This document shows, one piece after another, positions 39,213 to 49,404 of a DNA stretch of 64,000 nucleotides (its first letter is position 1; each line of letters opens with the position of its first letter). The position numbers were made by a program, and so were the translations under genes. Location of the stretch: contig NZ_JASPJX010000001.1 in assembly GCF_030232585.1 (NCBI RefSeq), forward strand, positions 248,001-312,000. The letters run 5' to 3'. The notes beneath the pieces were generated by a model. The model worked only from the letters and a program-made list of their open reading frames with translations, was not told the origin of the DNA and did no database searches. This stretch comes from Corynebacterium sp. MSK008 (GTDB lineage Bacteria > Actinomycetota > Actinomycetes > Mycobacteriales > Mycobacteriaceae).

Positions 39213-40796
39213 TCACGGCAAGAATCGCAACTTCTTGCCCAGATCCAGCGCAGTGGTCATGAGCTCGCCGTAGTACCTGCGCGGCATCTGCTTCGGGCCG
39301 CGCATTGGCATGATCCGCTGCTGGGAGATGTTTTTGACCTCGGTGTACTTCGTCAGGCCCTCGGGGCCGTGACGGCGGGCCACACCCGACTCCTTCACGC
39401 CGCCGAGCGGGGTGGACACGGATGCCCAGGTTGCCGCGTAGCCGTCGTTGATGGTCACGCCGCCGGCTTGCACCTGTTCGGCGATCTCCCAAGCGGTGTC
39501 GGGAGCACCGAAAACGGAGGCGTTGAGGCCGTAGTTTGTGTTGTTAGCCAGGCGGATCGCCTCATCGGTGTCCGCCACCCGCTGGACGTAGACGACGGGT
39601 CCGAAGACCTCCCGGGTGAGCAGGTCAGCGCTGTCGGGCACGTCGGTGAGCACCGTCGGTTCGAAAAAGAACGGCCCAAGGTCCGGGCGGGGTGTGCCGC
39701 CGGTGACGACGGTCGCGCCCTTGGACACGGCGTCGTCCACGAACCGTTGCACGGTGTCCAACTGGTCCTGGTTGATCAGCGAGCCCATCTGATAGTTCCA
39801 GTTCAAGCCCGAACCAAGTTTGATGCGGTTGGTGGCATCACGGAACGCGCCGATGAAACGGTCGAAGACCTCGTCAGGCACGTAGATGCGCTCGATGGAG
39901 ACACACAGCTGGCCGGAGTTGGAGAAGCAGGCGGTGGCGATGGTGTCGATGTGGGCCTCGATGTCCGCATCCGGCGCGATGATCATCGGGTTTTTGCCGC
40001 CGAGCTCGGCGGAGTAGCCCACGAGGCGTTCGCCGACAACCTTGCCCAAAAGCTTGCCGGTGGCGGTGGAGCCGGTGAACATGAGGTAGTCGCATTGCTG
40101 CGCGATCGCCTGGCCCACCTCGCTGCCGGTGCCTGTGACAATCTGGAACACGTCGTGCGGAAGGCCGGCGTTGAGCAGGAGGTTCAGCGAGATGATGTTG
40201 GAAAACGGGGTGTTCAGGTCCGGCTTGGCAATCACGGCATTGCCGGCTACGAGCGCGGCGAGCGCATCGGAGATGCCGAGCGCAAGCGGGTAGTTCCACG
40301 GGCTGATCTGGCCGACGATGCCCTTCGGTACGCGCTGCTCGACGGTCTTTGTGATGAGGGGAAATGCGCCCGGTCGCGCCTTCATCTCCAGCTCATCGGC
40401 GGCGATGTTGGCGTAGTAGCGGGCGTTGTTCATCACGTCCAGCACTTCGTCGTACGCCGCGGTGCGGTCCTTGCCAGTTTCAAGCTGGACGATGTCCGCG
40501 AGAAGCTCACGGTTTTCCTTGACCAGGTCGTGGAAGCGTTCCAGCAGAGCGGCGCGGTACTTCACCGGCTTTGCGGCCCACAACGGCTGCGCGCGGCGGG
40601 CGAGCCTGAATGCCTCATCCACGTCTGCGGCGGTGCCGACACCGACCCAGCCGAGTTCCCCCTCGAAGAACGGGGAATTGACTGCCTTGCGCTCGCCTGT
40701 GTACAGGGAGCCGGTCGTCGCGTTGGTGGTGAATTTCTGCAGCCGGTCGAGGAAATCGGCGGGAAGCGGTTGTTCTTTCAAGCGAGTGATAGCCAT
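39213..40796 (-). CDS. gabD2: Aldehyde dehydrogenase, succinate-semialdehyde dehydrogenase (GabD2) type
   Basis: NAD(P)-dependent oxidation of an aldehyde to an acid. 527 residues from ATG 40796 (ACGGAG upstream); the frame is open further up but upstream sequence is non-coding. The catalytic region reads N-S-G-Q-L-C-V-S-I-E-R, with E-L-G-G-K-N-P before it, and resembles mycobacterial GabD2. It follows an MpaB/DUF2236 gene in the same direction, so the natural aldehyde may be a product of that oxygenase rather than succinate semialdehyde. Annotation by family only. Confidence 0.82.
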   Translation of the reverse strand: MAITRLKEQPLPADFLDRLQKFTTNATTGSLYTGERKAVNSPFFEGELGWVGVGTAADVDEAFRLARRAQPLWAAKPVKYRAALLERFHDLVKENRELLADIVQLETGKDRTAAYDEVLDVMNNARYYANIAADELEMKARPGAFPLITKTVEQRVPKGIVGQISPWNYPLALGISDALAALVAGNAVIAKPDLNTPFSNIISLNLLLNAGLPHDVFQIVTGTGSEVGQAIAQQCDYLMFTGSTATGKLLGKVVGERLVGYSAELGGKNPMIIAPDADIEAHIDTIATACFSNSGQLCVSIERIYVPDEVFDRFIGAFRDATNRIKLGSGLNWNYQMGSLINQDQLDTVQRFVDDAVSKGATVVTGGTPRPDLGPFFFEPTVLTDVPDSADLLTREVFGPVVYVQRVADTDEAIRLANNTNYGLNASVFGAPDTAWEIAEQVQAGGVTINDGYAATWASVSTPLGGVKESGVARRHGPEGLTKYTEVKNISQQRIMPMRGPKQMPRRYYGELMTTALDLGKKLRFLP

Positions 40797-40891
40797 GAAA
40801 TCTCCGTAACAATGGTTGAAAGAGAAGCGCACCCCAGCACCGGCGGCGCCTGCGGGGGTGCAGGGCCAGCGGTCCTGGGGTGGATACGGGG

Positions 40892-41965
40892 TTAGAAGGG
40901 GCAGCCGGCGGCGCGGCGCTCGTCCGCGTCGCCGTCCTGAGCGCCGGTCTTGGGGGCGTCCTTGGGCGCGCTGTCCGCGTCGTTCTCGCCTTGGCCGTGG
41001 TAGGCGTCGGCAAGCTTCGGCTCCTTGTACTTGCCCTCGATCATTCCGGCCTTGATCATCATCGAGCGGCCCGGTTCCATGTAGCGCTTGTCCTCCGGGA
41101 GGATCGTGAAGAGCTTCTTCACCGCCTTCGCAATGCGGTCGAACCTGCGCTGGTCCTTCTTGGACCACGGCAGGTCCAGGATCTTGCGCTGTTTGTCGCT
41201 CAGCGTGCCGTAGGTCAACCAGATGACGCTGTTCATCAGCGGTTTCCAAATGACCTTCCACACGGCTTCCGGCACGCCGTCCGGGGCCTTCACCGGTTCC
41301 ACGCGGGCGGTGCGCAGGGCGAAATCGACTGTTTCGTTGCGCTCGAGGACCTCATCCTCCATCTCCTCGAAGTACTTGATGTAGCCGTCGAGGGTGTCGA
41401 TCACCGGGCGCTCGGACATGCCGTACATATCCCACCAGGTCACGCCTTCCTGAATGATCTGCTCCTTCTCCGCACGGGTGAAGGGGGTGCCGAAAAGCTC
41501 CTGCGCCCAGATGACGCGCCAGACGAAGGTGGCGTGCGCCCACCAGTACACGTCCGGGTTCAGTGAGTGGTAACGCTCGCCGTTGCGCAGCTTGCCCTTG
41601 ATGGTGTGGTGGTAATCGCGGATCATCTTGGCGCGCGTGCCGTCGTCGTAGATGGAGTAGATGATCTGCGGGGTGGAACGCTCGAGGCGTGCGAAGGGCT
41701 CGTCGAAAAACTTCGAGTGATCCAGCAGCGACTGGCCGATCGCCGGGTGCATGTTCTGCAGCACGCCGGTGTAGCCGCGCAGCAACTGCAGACGCTGGTC
41801 AGATCCCCACTTCCACAGCAGGGAATCCGGGCCCAGCGGCGCCCGCTTCAGCTCCCGCTTGGCTCGCTCCGGTTTGTCCAGGTTATCTGGTTGGGCGAAG
41901 CGGGTATCTTCCCCAGAATCGTTCTTACGGGCGTCTGCTCCTTCAGGTGCAACTGCTTGAGACAT
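40892..41965 (-). CDS. MpaB/DUF2236-family oxygenase, copy 1
   Basis: A 357-residue protein of the family that includes latex-clearing protein Lcp (a heme b enzyme cleaving polyisoprene double bonds) and fungal MpaB. Conserved core seen: R-D-Y-H-H-T-I-K-G, Y-H-S-L-N-P-D-V-Y-W-W-A-H-A-T-F with the presumed heme-ligand His. The tail is charged and ends A-A-G-C-P-F. No signal peptide. AAGGAAG before the ATG. Upstream of the aldehyde dehydrogenase in one operon; divergent from the DUF6230 gene. Substrate unknown. Confidence 0.85.
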   Translation of the reverse strand: MSQAVAPEGADARKNDSGEDTRFAQPDNLDKPERAKRELKRAPLGPDSLLWKWGSDQRLQLLRGYTGVLQNMHPAIGQSLLDHSKFFDEPFARLERSTPQIIYSIYDDGTRAKMIRDYHHTIKGKLRNGERYHSLNPDVYWWAHATFVWRVIWAQELFGTPFTRAEKEQIIQEGVTWWDMYGMSERPVIDTLDGYIKYFEEMEDEVLERNETVDFALRTARVEPVKAPDGVPEAVWKVIWKPLMNSVIWLTYGTLSDKQRKILDLPWSKKDQRRFDRIAKAVKKLFTILPEDKRYMEPGRSMMIKAGMIEGKYKEPKLADAYHGQGENDADSAPKDAPKTGAQDGDADERRAAGCPF

Positions 41966-42193
41966 CGCGTCTTCCTTTCCCTGCTGAGGTGTTTGTTGCT
42001 TTATGTGAAGTGTAATACACCGAAATAGTCACTGCGGGTTAGGTCACGAGTATTGTGACGGAAACAAGCGGCCGAGCTGTTAAACCCCTTACATAGCGTG
42101 TGTTACGGTGTTCCAAATCATAAGTGATTACCGTGATGGCAGCCGTCGATACGCTGGCGGTTTGGTGTCCGGCCACGGGCGGAAGGAATTGCC

Positions 42194-42775
42194 ATGGGAA
42201 GGATCAACAAAACGAAAGCTGGTGTCGCTCTGCTCGCCGGGCTCATCGGCTTCGGCGCGACGGGCGTTGCGGTAGCGCAGGGCGGGCTGACAGCCAACCT
42301 GGCGTTGTCCGGAACGTTTTTTAAGATCAGCATGACCCACCTTGAGGGGGAGGGCTTGAGCATCTTCACCGACAGTGAACAGATGGCCAACGACACTCTT
42401 CCTGTCGCGCGGCTCAAGTTCGAGCATGCGTATGCGTCGAACCTCTGCCTGTCCGCTGCGTTGCCCGACGTGCCCGTGGTCGGCGAGAGTACGTTCACGT
42501 TGAAGGCGCTCGGCGACAACAGCGTTGAGGTCCGCGACCTCGTCGTGGGTGCCACGGACATCAAGGGTGCACTCGATCTGACGGACGCCTCGGTAGGTGC
42601 CGATGCCAGCCAATTCAACTCCATGGCGCCACAGGGCACGTGGGGTCTGCACGCAAATAAGGTCACGCTGAGTGCGGAGGACATTCGCGCCACCTCCGTC
42701 GGCGCGAAGAAGCTCATAGCCTCCGGTGTGGTTGTTGACGTCTCTCGGGGAATGGCCGATGGTTGCACAAGCTAG
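42194..42775 (+). CDS. DUF6230-type exported protein
   Basis: A 193-residue secreted or surface protein. A signal-type hydrophobic start (KTKAGVALLAGLIGFGATG, likely cut at A-V-A-Q) is followed by a beta-rich domain of alternating V-x-V/L-x-L patterns. Two cysteines: S-N-L-C-L in the middle and A-D-G-C-T-S at the very end. GGAAGGAA precedes the ATG. The next gene overlaps by 17 nt and encodes a DUF6114 protein; this pairing is known from streptomycetes and other actinobacteria. Function unknown. Confidence 0.8.
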   Translation: MGRINKTKAGVALLAGLIGFGATGVAVAQGGLTANLALSGTFFKISMTHLEGEGLSIFTDSEQMANDTLPVARLKFEHAYASNLCLSAALPDVPVVGESTFTLKALGDNSVEVRDLVVGATDIKGALDLTDASVGADASQFNSMAPQGTWGLHANKVTLSAEDIRATSVGAKKLIASGVVVDVSRGMADGCTS

Positions 42776-44192
42776 CACCGACCCGGAGGACGACGACTTC
42801 TTCTTCGGGGATGACGGCGGCGATTCCGAGAACCCTCACGACAGCGCTGCCGATGCCGCAGCCCCTGCAACCCGCAGGAGGCGAGGGGCGACGCGTCGCG
42901 ACGGCGAGCACCGCACGCAGCGGGCGTCCGTACGGGAACGGTTCGCAACCTGGAGGAAACAGCGCCCTTTTCTTCCCGGCTTGCTCGTGATCCTCTCTGG
43001 CGTGGTGATGCTCGCGCCGGCCTACTTCACTATCCGCGTGTCCGACCTGCTGGTGATGATCGCGACCATTTCAGGAGTATCCACGCTGCTGATCGGCGCC
43101 GCGCTCATCATGTTCGGCATCGGGATGTGGCTGCAGCCGTTTGCCGCACCCTACCTGGGCGTGATGAGCATCTTGGTCGCCATCATCGCCCTGCCCACGT
43201 CGAATCTGGGCGGGTTTGTGGTCGGCTCGTTGCTGGGCATTATCGGGGGCGCTCTCGGTCTCGCGTGGGAAGACACAGACGCGACACCGAAGGGCAGGCA
43301 TGCGCGTGGCGGGAAGAGGGAGCAGGCACCTCCGGATTCGGAGCACGAAGACCCAGCGGTGCCGGGCGGAGGGGAAACGCCCCGCCCAGGAGGATCAACC
43401 AAAATCGATCTCGCCTCACTGCGAAACGCCAAAACGGTGGCCATCGCAATCGCGGCTTCGGGCCTCATCGTCGCCAACATGGGAGACGAACCTGCGGTGA
43501 ACGCCCAAGAGACGGCGCCTGAGCAGCTGCAGATTCCTGCGCTGCCGGAACTGCCGTCGGTGCCCACCCTGCCGCAGCTGCCGAGCTTGCCCAACTCGCC
43601 CGACATCAAGCTGCCGCTGGCGCCGCAGCTACCTTCGGTGTCGGCGCCACAACCCCCAGATCCGCGTAATCTCCTGACATATCCCGAGCTCGAGCCGACG
43701 CGCACGATTGCGCCGCAGAACCTCAGCACCGTGACCGCAGACAACGTCGCTATCTCCGGCAATGTTCGCGCAACGATGGGCATGGTCACCATCGGAGATG
43801 TGCCGACTCGGACGCTAATCCTTACCGGCGACAGACTCACCGCGCGCAACCTTGCACTGGAAGTGCCGGGTTTCTCGGCGCGCGGCCTGCTGACCACCGG
43901 CCCGGTGGAGACCAAGGTCTACGACGGGCCGGTGACCGTCGTAGCCACGGGACTGACCGCAACCCCAGTGGTTGCCGGGGTGCCCACGGTGCCGGTGACA
44001 GTGGATCTTCAGGGCTCGCTCGGCGACATACTCGCCCAGTTGGGTGTGCCGGATGCTCGCCCGGTACCGAACGTCCCCGTGCCCAACTTTGTGATGGACC
44101 GGATATCGCTCGGCGGGGTCACCATGCAGATGGTCAGCCTCGACGGGCTGCACCTGCACGCGCCCGCAGTGCAGTTGAGGGTGCCGAAATAA
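42759..44192 (+). CDS. DUF6114-type membrane protein with C-terminal beta domain
   Basis: A 477-residue protein. An acidic N-terminus (D-P-E-D-D-D-F-F-F-G-D-D) is followed by four hydrophobic helices (about 75-170) forming the DUF6114 unit, a basic and proline-rich stretch, and another hydrophobic segment near 235. A linker of L-P-x-L-P repeats (about 260-310) leads to a beta-rich domain that resembles the DUF6230 protein next door (L-T-A-R-N-L-A-L, V-T-V-V-A-T-G-L). It overlaps that gene, so the two are co-translated and probably work together at the envelope. Confidence 0.8.
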   Translation: MVAQASTDPEDDDFFFGDDGGDSENPHDSAADAAAPATRRRRGATRRDGEHRTQRASVRERFATWRKQRPFLPGLLVILSGVVMLAPAYFTIRVSDLLVMIATISGVSTLLIGAALIMFGIGMWLQPFAAPYLGVMSILVAIIALPTSNLGGFVVGSLLGIIGGALGLAWEDTDATPKGRHARGGKREQAPPDSEHEDPAVPGGGETPRPGGSTKIDLASLRNAKTVAIAIAASGLIVANMGDEPAVNAQETAPEQLQIPALPELPSVPTLPQLPSLPNSPDIKLPLAPQLPSVSAPQPPDPRNLLTYPELEPTRTIAPQNLSTVTADNVAISGNVRATMGMVTIGDVPTRTLILTGDRLTARNLALEVPGFSARGLLTTGPVETKVYDGPVTVVATGLTATPVVAGVPTVPVTVDLQGSLGDILAQLGVPDARPVPNVPVPNFVMDRISLGGVTMQMVSLDGLHLHAPAVQLRVPK

Positions 44193-44251
44193 CGCTGGAG
44201 AAGTTGGAAGGGCCGTCGGTTGGAAAACCGGCGGCCCCTCTGTTGTGTGTC

Positions 44252-45139
44252 TTAACTAGTCTCGGCGCGCTCGAAGGCGCGGGATGCGATTGGCACCATG
44301 CGGGCCTTACGCGGCAGCACTGAGAAAACGGTGCGGGTGGCGCGGGAGAAGACGTTGAGCTTTCGCTGGTCCGACTTTGTCCACTCAAGGCCAAGGGAGT
44401 TGCGGACCTTCTCCGGAAGCAACCCGATGGACACCCACAAGAGCAGCTTCGACGCGTACGGCGCGATCGGCTTCCACGCCCAGCGCGGCACTGACGGATC
44501 TGGGGGATCCAGCGTCAGGCCGTTCATGATGCGGGAGCGGTCGATGGTCTCGCTCGGTCCCAGCTTGTCGTACATGGCATCCATGTAGGCGACGTACTCG
44601 TCGTAGGATTTCGGGGCACCTTCCGGCTCGGCAACACCGTAGTAGCTGTACCACGTGCGCGACTCCTGGAAGAGCTGCTCACGCTCGGCGCGCGTCATGT
44701 CGGGCATGAAGTTGCCCGCCAGAAGGTACGGCATGGCGGTAAACGTCGCGTGCGCCCAGTAGTAGACCTCTGGGTTCAGCGAGTGGTAGCGCGAGCCGTC
44801 CGGGTGGGTGCCCTTGATGTCCTTGTGGAAGTCGCGGATCATCGCGCCGACTTCCGGGCCCTCGTACACCGTGCGGATGATCGGGAACGCGGAGCGGACG
44901 AGGCGGGCGACCTCGTTGTCGAACACGTTGGACTGCTGCACCAGGGAGCGGCTGATGTCGCGCTGCGCGATCTGCAGCACGCCGGCGCTCAGCGCCACGA
45001 ACAGGGAGCGCCAGTCGCCGAAGCGCTGCCACAAAATAGAATCCGGGCCGAGCTCGGGCAGGCCGCTGGTGTCTACTGCAACAGCTGGAACGTCTTGCTC
45101 ACTCGGCGCGATGTTGGCGGAGGGTTTCAGGGTGGTCAT
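44252..45139 (-). CDS. MpaB/DUF2236-family oxygenase, copy 2
   Basis: A 295-residue paralog of the 40892-41965 product, sharing G-P-D-S-I/L-L-W, I-R-D-F-H-K-D-I-K-G, R-Y-H-S-L-N-P-E-V-Y-Y-W-A-H-A-T-F with the presumed heme-ligand His, and S-D-Q-R-K near the end. GAGGAG lies before the ATG. Lies after the truncated flavoprotein gene, same direction, with a 33-nt gap. The two copies differ in length mainly at the C-terminus. Confidence 0.84.
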   Translation of the reverse strand: MTTLKPSANIAPSEQDVPAVAVDTSGLPELGPDSILWQRFGDWRSLFVALSAGVLQIAQRDISRSLVQQSNVFDNEVARLVRSAFPIIRTVYEGPEVGAMIRDFHKDIKGTHPDGSRYHSLNPEVYYWAHATFTAMPYLLAGNFMPDMTRAEREQLFQESRTWYSYYGVAEPEGAPKSYDEYVAYMDAMYDKLGPSETIDRSRIMNGLTLDPPDPSVPRWAWKPIAPYASKLLLWVSIGLLPEKVRNSLGLEWTKSDQRKLNVFSRATRTVFSVLPRKARMVPIASRAFERAETS

Positions 45140-45172
45140 CGTGTCTCCTCGGAAGTGTTCGTTCGTCGCGGT

Positions 45173-45949
45173 CTAGCTTGCGGCTTCGCTTCGGGTGCGG
45201 CGGGATGCGGCCTGGTAGTTCTCGGCGCGGGCGAAAGAGTGCACGTCCGGATCGAACTCGACGAGGGCTGCCTTCAGCCCGCGGACGGTGCCGGGTTGCA
45301 CGCGCCACTTATCAGACTTGACGGTCAGTGCGCCGGGGCCGCGGATTTCCAGTTGGCGCACGTACCTGCGTGCGTAGTCGCCGCGCGCCTCAAACACGGC
45401 CCAGGACTTCTGGTCAAATTTCGGGTCAGGGGTGTGGTAGTCCACGAACAGGGCGTTTGGCAGGCCGACGACGTCCACGCCGTTGTGAAGGTACAGCTCG
45501 TCTGCGCTGATGTTCGCCCGGCCGGGGACGCCGATCCACGGGGAGGGTTCGCCGGTGGCGCGGATCAGCACGTCGAAAAGCTCAGTGCGTGTCTCACCGC
45601 CGCGGGTGTAGCTGACCTCCCACTGTCCTTCTGCGGGGTTCCATTCGGCGCCCGTGACCTCGGCACCACCTGTGAATGTCGCACCGCTCGCATCGACAGC
45701 CGCCTCGAGGTGCGCGATAAGGGAGCGCGGGGTGCCGTCCGTAGTTGTGCGCTTCAAATACGGGGTGCGGAAGTGCTGCCGCCTGGACACCGTGGGCGCG
45801 TCCGGGGCGGTGAGATGGCCGCCGATGTACTCCTGGCGGTCGAACAGTGTGGTGTCGAAGCCGGAAAACGCGCACTCCGCTGCAGCGGTGCAACCAGAGA
45901 TACCAGCGCCGACAACCGCCACCGTGGGGCGGCGATAGGGGTCAAACAT
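45173..45949 (-). CDS. FMO-like FAD-binding protein, short form
   Basis: A 258-residue flavoprotein with an N-terminal FAD fold V-A-V-V-G-A-G-I-S-G-C and a G-G-H-L segment like the flavin-containing/Baeyer-Villiger monooxygenases. These enzymes normally have about 450-550 residues and a second nucleotide-binding motif G-x-G-x-x-G, which I do not find. It may be a truncated remnant or a small oxidase/desaturase helper. AAAGG lies upstream. Precedes the second MpaB-family gene in one operon. Confidence 0.7.
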   Translation of the reverse strand: MFDPYRRPTVAVVGAGISGCTAAAECAFSGFDTTLFDRQEYIGGHLTAPDAPTVSRRQHFRTPYLKRTTTDGTPRSLIAHLEAAVDASGATFTGGAEVTGAEWNPAEGQWEVSYTRGGETRTELFDVLIRATGEPSPWIGVPGRANISADELYLHNGVDVVGLPNALFVDYHTPDPKFDQKSWAVFEARGDYARRYVRQLEIRGPGALTVKSDKWRVQPGTVRGLKAALVEFDPDVHSFARAENYQAASRRTRSEAAS

Positions 45950-46056
45950 CACTTAAACCTTTCACACAGACTCTCCGGCGCCACTTTTGGGCGTCAGTGT
46001 GTTCCCGTTCACTCTAGACGCTTGCTAGGTGCGGTGTCGCATAAAGGCTCAGAATG

Positions 46057-46317
46057 TTAGCGACGAAATTCATCCCGATCGTCGCCGCGGCCAGGTTCAT
46101 CTACTGGCCGCTCGCCGTGGCCGAACAGCTCATCGCGCTTCTTGTAGGCGTACAACCCGGCAAGGGGAGAAAAGCCAAGGAGGAATCCCCAGCGGCGCTT
46201 GGAGTCTTCCTCCATGTCGCTGCGGTAGATCTCCTTGGAGGTGTTGCCCAGGGCGACGATGTCGCCAATGGCCAGCAATGCCACGAAACCGAGTCCAAGC
46301 CAAGAAATGAGACTCAT
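46057..46317 (-). CDS. Small membrane protein of unknown function
   Basis: An 86-residue protein with an N-terminal membrane helix (W-L-G-L-G-F-V-A-L-L-A-I-G-D-I-V-A-L), a second weaker hydrophobic stretch (G-F-L-L-G-F-S-P-L-A-G-L) and a highly charged tail. AGGAGG precedes the ATG. It follows the AMIN-type lipoprotein by 9 nt, so the two form an operon. I do not recognise the family. Confidence 0.7.
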   Translation of the reverse strand: MSLISWLGLGFVALLAIGDIVALGNTSKEIYRSDMEEDSKRRWGFLLGFSPLAGLYAYKKRDELFGHGERPVDEPGRGDDRDEFRR

Positions 46318-46326
46318 TGTTGCCTC

Positions 46327-47025
46327 CTACTTCTGAAAGTCCACGACCACGCGGGTCGGGTTCTCCAACAGGTACAGGTTGTACGGACGCTGAGCGTTAA
46401 GGCCCACGATGTACTGGGCGTCCGCTTCGAAGATTCCGCCGTCGGCGATCTCCTGGATGCCACCGGCCGCCACTCCGGAGGGGTCGGCCTTAGCCAAGTC
46501 GGCATCGCTTAAGCCCATCGACCACGGCACGCCCTGGATGATCAGCTCGAAGTACGCATTGCCAGCCGGTACGAGCGGCAGCCCGGAGGCCTGCTGGCGC
46601 GGGTCTGCGGTGTAGCCAGCCAACACGTTCGGCGTGCCGGTGCCAGATAGCTCCACCACGACGCGGTCGACGTCTTCGTGGGAGCCGGCCCGGACGTCCT
46701 CGATCTGTAGCTCGGGGTGGCCCGGGTTCTGTAAGTGAGTGTCTTCCAGGGTGAACGGGGTGGCGGACTGGCCGCCTGCCGGCGCCGCCGCTGCGGAGAC
46801 GTCCTTGGTATCCGCCTCCGACGTGTCTTCTGCGGTCGCGGAAGTGGATGCCGGTGCAGTGGAGGTCGCAGCGGAGGTCGTGGGTGAACCCGCTTCCGGC
46901 TCAGCAGACGAACCGGTGTCTCCCGTTTCTGCGCCGCAGCCCGCAACGGTCAAGGCGGCCGCCGCGAGTGCTGCGTACACGGCTCGGCGGCGGGTGGGGC
47001 TGAACTTGCGGCTGTGGAGTGTCAT
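46327..47025 (-). CDS. Lipoprotein with AMIN-like C-terminal domain
   Basis: A 232-residue lipoprotein: lipobox V-A-G-C near residue 30, then a Ser/Thr/Ala-rich linker (about 35-90) that could span the cell wall, then a domain (about 95-232) with V-D-R-V-V-V-E-L-S-G, the layout of AMIN-like domains that bind peptidoglycan. TAGGGT lies 6 nt before the ATG. Divergent from dapB. Role inferred only from the domain. Confidence 0.78.
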   Translation of the reverse strand: MTLHSRKFSPTRRRAVYAALAAAALTVAGCGAETGDTGSSAEPEAGSPTTSAATSTAPASTSATAEDTSEADTKDVSAAAAPAGGQSATPFTLEDTHLQNPGHPELQIEDVRAGSHEDVDRVVVELSGTGTPNVLAGYTADPRQQASGLPLVPAGNAYFELIIQGVPWSMGLSDADLAKADPSGVAAGGIQEIADGGIFEADAQYIVGLNAQRPYNLYLLENPTRVVVDFQK

Positions 47026-47038
47026 AGTCCCACCCTAG

Positions 47039-47824
<786 letters not shown>

Positions 47825-48448
47825 ATGCAGGTTGAACTCATCGCGGCCACCGCACTTAGGGTCCCGGTCGCAGAGGGCATCACCCAAGGCGAGGGTGCGG
47901 TTGCCTACGCCTTGCTTAGCGACGAACCTTCGGCCGCCCTCCTTCGCCGCAACGCCGACGACTTGGCGGATTCGCGCGCGGCCATGCTGGAACACGCCAG
48001 CGCCACCCTGCATATCCGGGGTGTCTCGCGCGACGCGGCAGCCGCGGTCCGCGGACACGGCTTGGCAGTCAGCGAACACGCGGCGCAGGGCGCGGTGATC
48101 CCGGCCGCGATCGCGGCAGACGAGGAGCTCACGCGGTTGTTCGAGGCTGCCGTCGAGGAGGCGGAGTTCGTCCGCGGCGAGCTGCTGCACGCGCTGGAGG
48201 ACGCGATGGTGGACGAGCCGAATGCGCTGGTGAGGCGCAAGCGCTCGCAGGAAGCGGCGGACGCGCTTGTGCCCGCTGCGGCCGCGACCGAGCTGGTCGC
48301 TACTGGCACCTACCGGGCCTGGCGCGAATTCATCGGCACACACAACGGCAAGTTCGAGCACGAAGAGATCCGTCAGCTCGCACTTGCTGTGCTCGAGGTC
48401 ATGCAGGGCGAGGCGCCGCTGCTTTTCGGCGATTTGGCCGAAGGGGAA

Positions 48449-48457
<9 letters not shown>
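47825..48457 (+). CDS. ThyX-like protein lacking the catalytic RHR motif
   Basis: A 210-residue protein collinear with flavin-dependent thymidylate synthase ThyX over most of its length: L-E-H-A-S, G-V-S-R, R-R-K-R-S-Q-E-A, T-E-L-V-A-T-G-T-Y-R-A-W-R-E-F-I and E-I-R-Q-L-A all have counterparts. Where ThyX has the signature R-H-R-x-x-S-x-x-S-x-R-Y, this protein reads R-G-H-G-L-A-V-S-E-H-A-A-Q-G. The FAD-site Asn is also a Thr, by memory of the M. tuberculosis enzyme. It lies exactly where thyX is in C. glutamicum, between dapB and dapA. Probably a pseudoenzyme; a thyA elsewhere would be required. Confidence 0.8.
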
Positions 48458-49402
<945 letters not shown>

Positions 49403-49404
49403 AT

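Noticed and set aside
40797..41261. 155-codon N-terminal extension of the aldehyde dehydrogenase frame
   Set aside because: It overlaps the MpaB-family gene out of frame; the family start and ribosome-binding site are at 40796.
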